Origin: Rana temporaria
Lineage: Eukaryota; Chordata; Amphibia; Anura; Ranidae
Assembly (NCBI RefSeq): GCF_905171775.1
Contig: NC_053489.1
Span: forward strand, 251,721,008 to 251,785,007
Length of the DNA: 64,000 bases
Direction: 5' to 3'
A program made the translations under genes and the position numbers. Of this stretch, positions 63,967-64,000 are shown in pieces. Each line of letters begins with the position of its first letter. The stretch's first letter is position 1. The notes under the pieces were generated by a model. The model saw only the letters and a program-made list of their open reading frames with translations, searched no databases and was not told the DNA's origin.

Positions 63967-64000
63967 TTAGGGTGACCAGACATCCCCGGTTTCCGGGAAC
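63967..64000. mobile_element. Start of a second copy of the 62343 MITE, cut by the window edge
   Basis: TTAGGGTGACCAGACATCCC matches the left end of the element at 62343. The stretch 63790-63966 before it holds no gene. Confidence 0.7.

Noticed and set aside
1..64000. tRNA, rRNA, CRISPR, operon or prokaryotic signals
   Set aside because: None found. Introns, RSSs, LINEs, LTR, hAT and Penelope elements all indicate an animal nuclear genome.

Overview
This is vertebrate nuclear DNA, most consistent with an anuran amphibian with a large, transposon-rich genome. A ranid-type frog is my guess from the repeat types, but the species cannot be read from the sequence. There are no bacterial operons, ribosome binding sites or CRISPR arrays. 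The only host genes I can support are three immunoglobulin-type heavy-chain V segments, all on the + strand at about 6.7, 32.2 and 52.0 kb. Each has an octamer promoter, a two-exon leader/V structure and a recombination signal sequence (RSS). They look like part of an IGHV cluster. Amphibian VH-delta segments of the TCR delta locus look alike, and the window contains no D, J or C element to decide between the two. Almost everything else is mobile DNA, much of it nested. Layout: 1-6189, the 3' part of an Ngaro-type tyrosine-recombinase retrotransposon (gag-like, RT/RNase H, recombinase, SGNH hydrolase, split direct repeats). 6.6-7.3 kb, V segment 1. 7.4-15.1 kb, MITEs, a deleted mariner, tandem arrays and a hAT element. 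15.2-19.1 kb, a TIR element that took in three insertions, including an L2 LINE. 19.2-22.1 kb, TTAA-flanked elements. 22.5-30.6 kb, two relatives of an LTR family with tRNA-Pro-like primer sites and an unrecognised protein; one copy is split by a 2.3-kb hAT element. 32.1-32.8 kb, V segment 2. 33.2-35.9 kb, MITEs and a 35-bp tandem array. 35.9-41.7 kb, a Ty1/copia element inside a Penelope-like element. 41.7-44.9 kb, an L1-type LINE. 45.6-51.8 kb, repeat fragments and a 23-bp minisatellite. 51.9-52.9 kb, V segment 3. 52.97-55.8 kb, a Tc1/mariner-type element holding an inverted repeat and an L2 fragment. 56-60.4 kb, an LTR split by a 3.6-kb hAT element. 62-63.8 kb, a probable solo LTR. Two observations stand out. 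First, V segment 3 has a 425-bp MITE inside the spacer of its RSS, with a TTA target duplication; the displaced nonamer lies just beyond it. Second, all three V segments carry a motif matching the CTCF consensus at 13 of 14 positions, 21-22 bp past the nonamer and in the same orientation, like the CTCF elements beside RSSs of proximal mouse VH genes. The most novel coding matter is the protein of the tRNA-Pro LTR family, which has no gag, pol or env that I can see.
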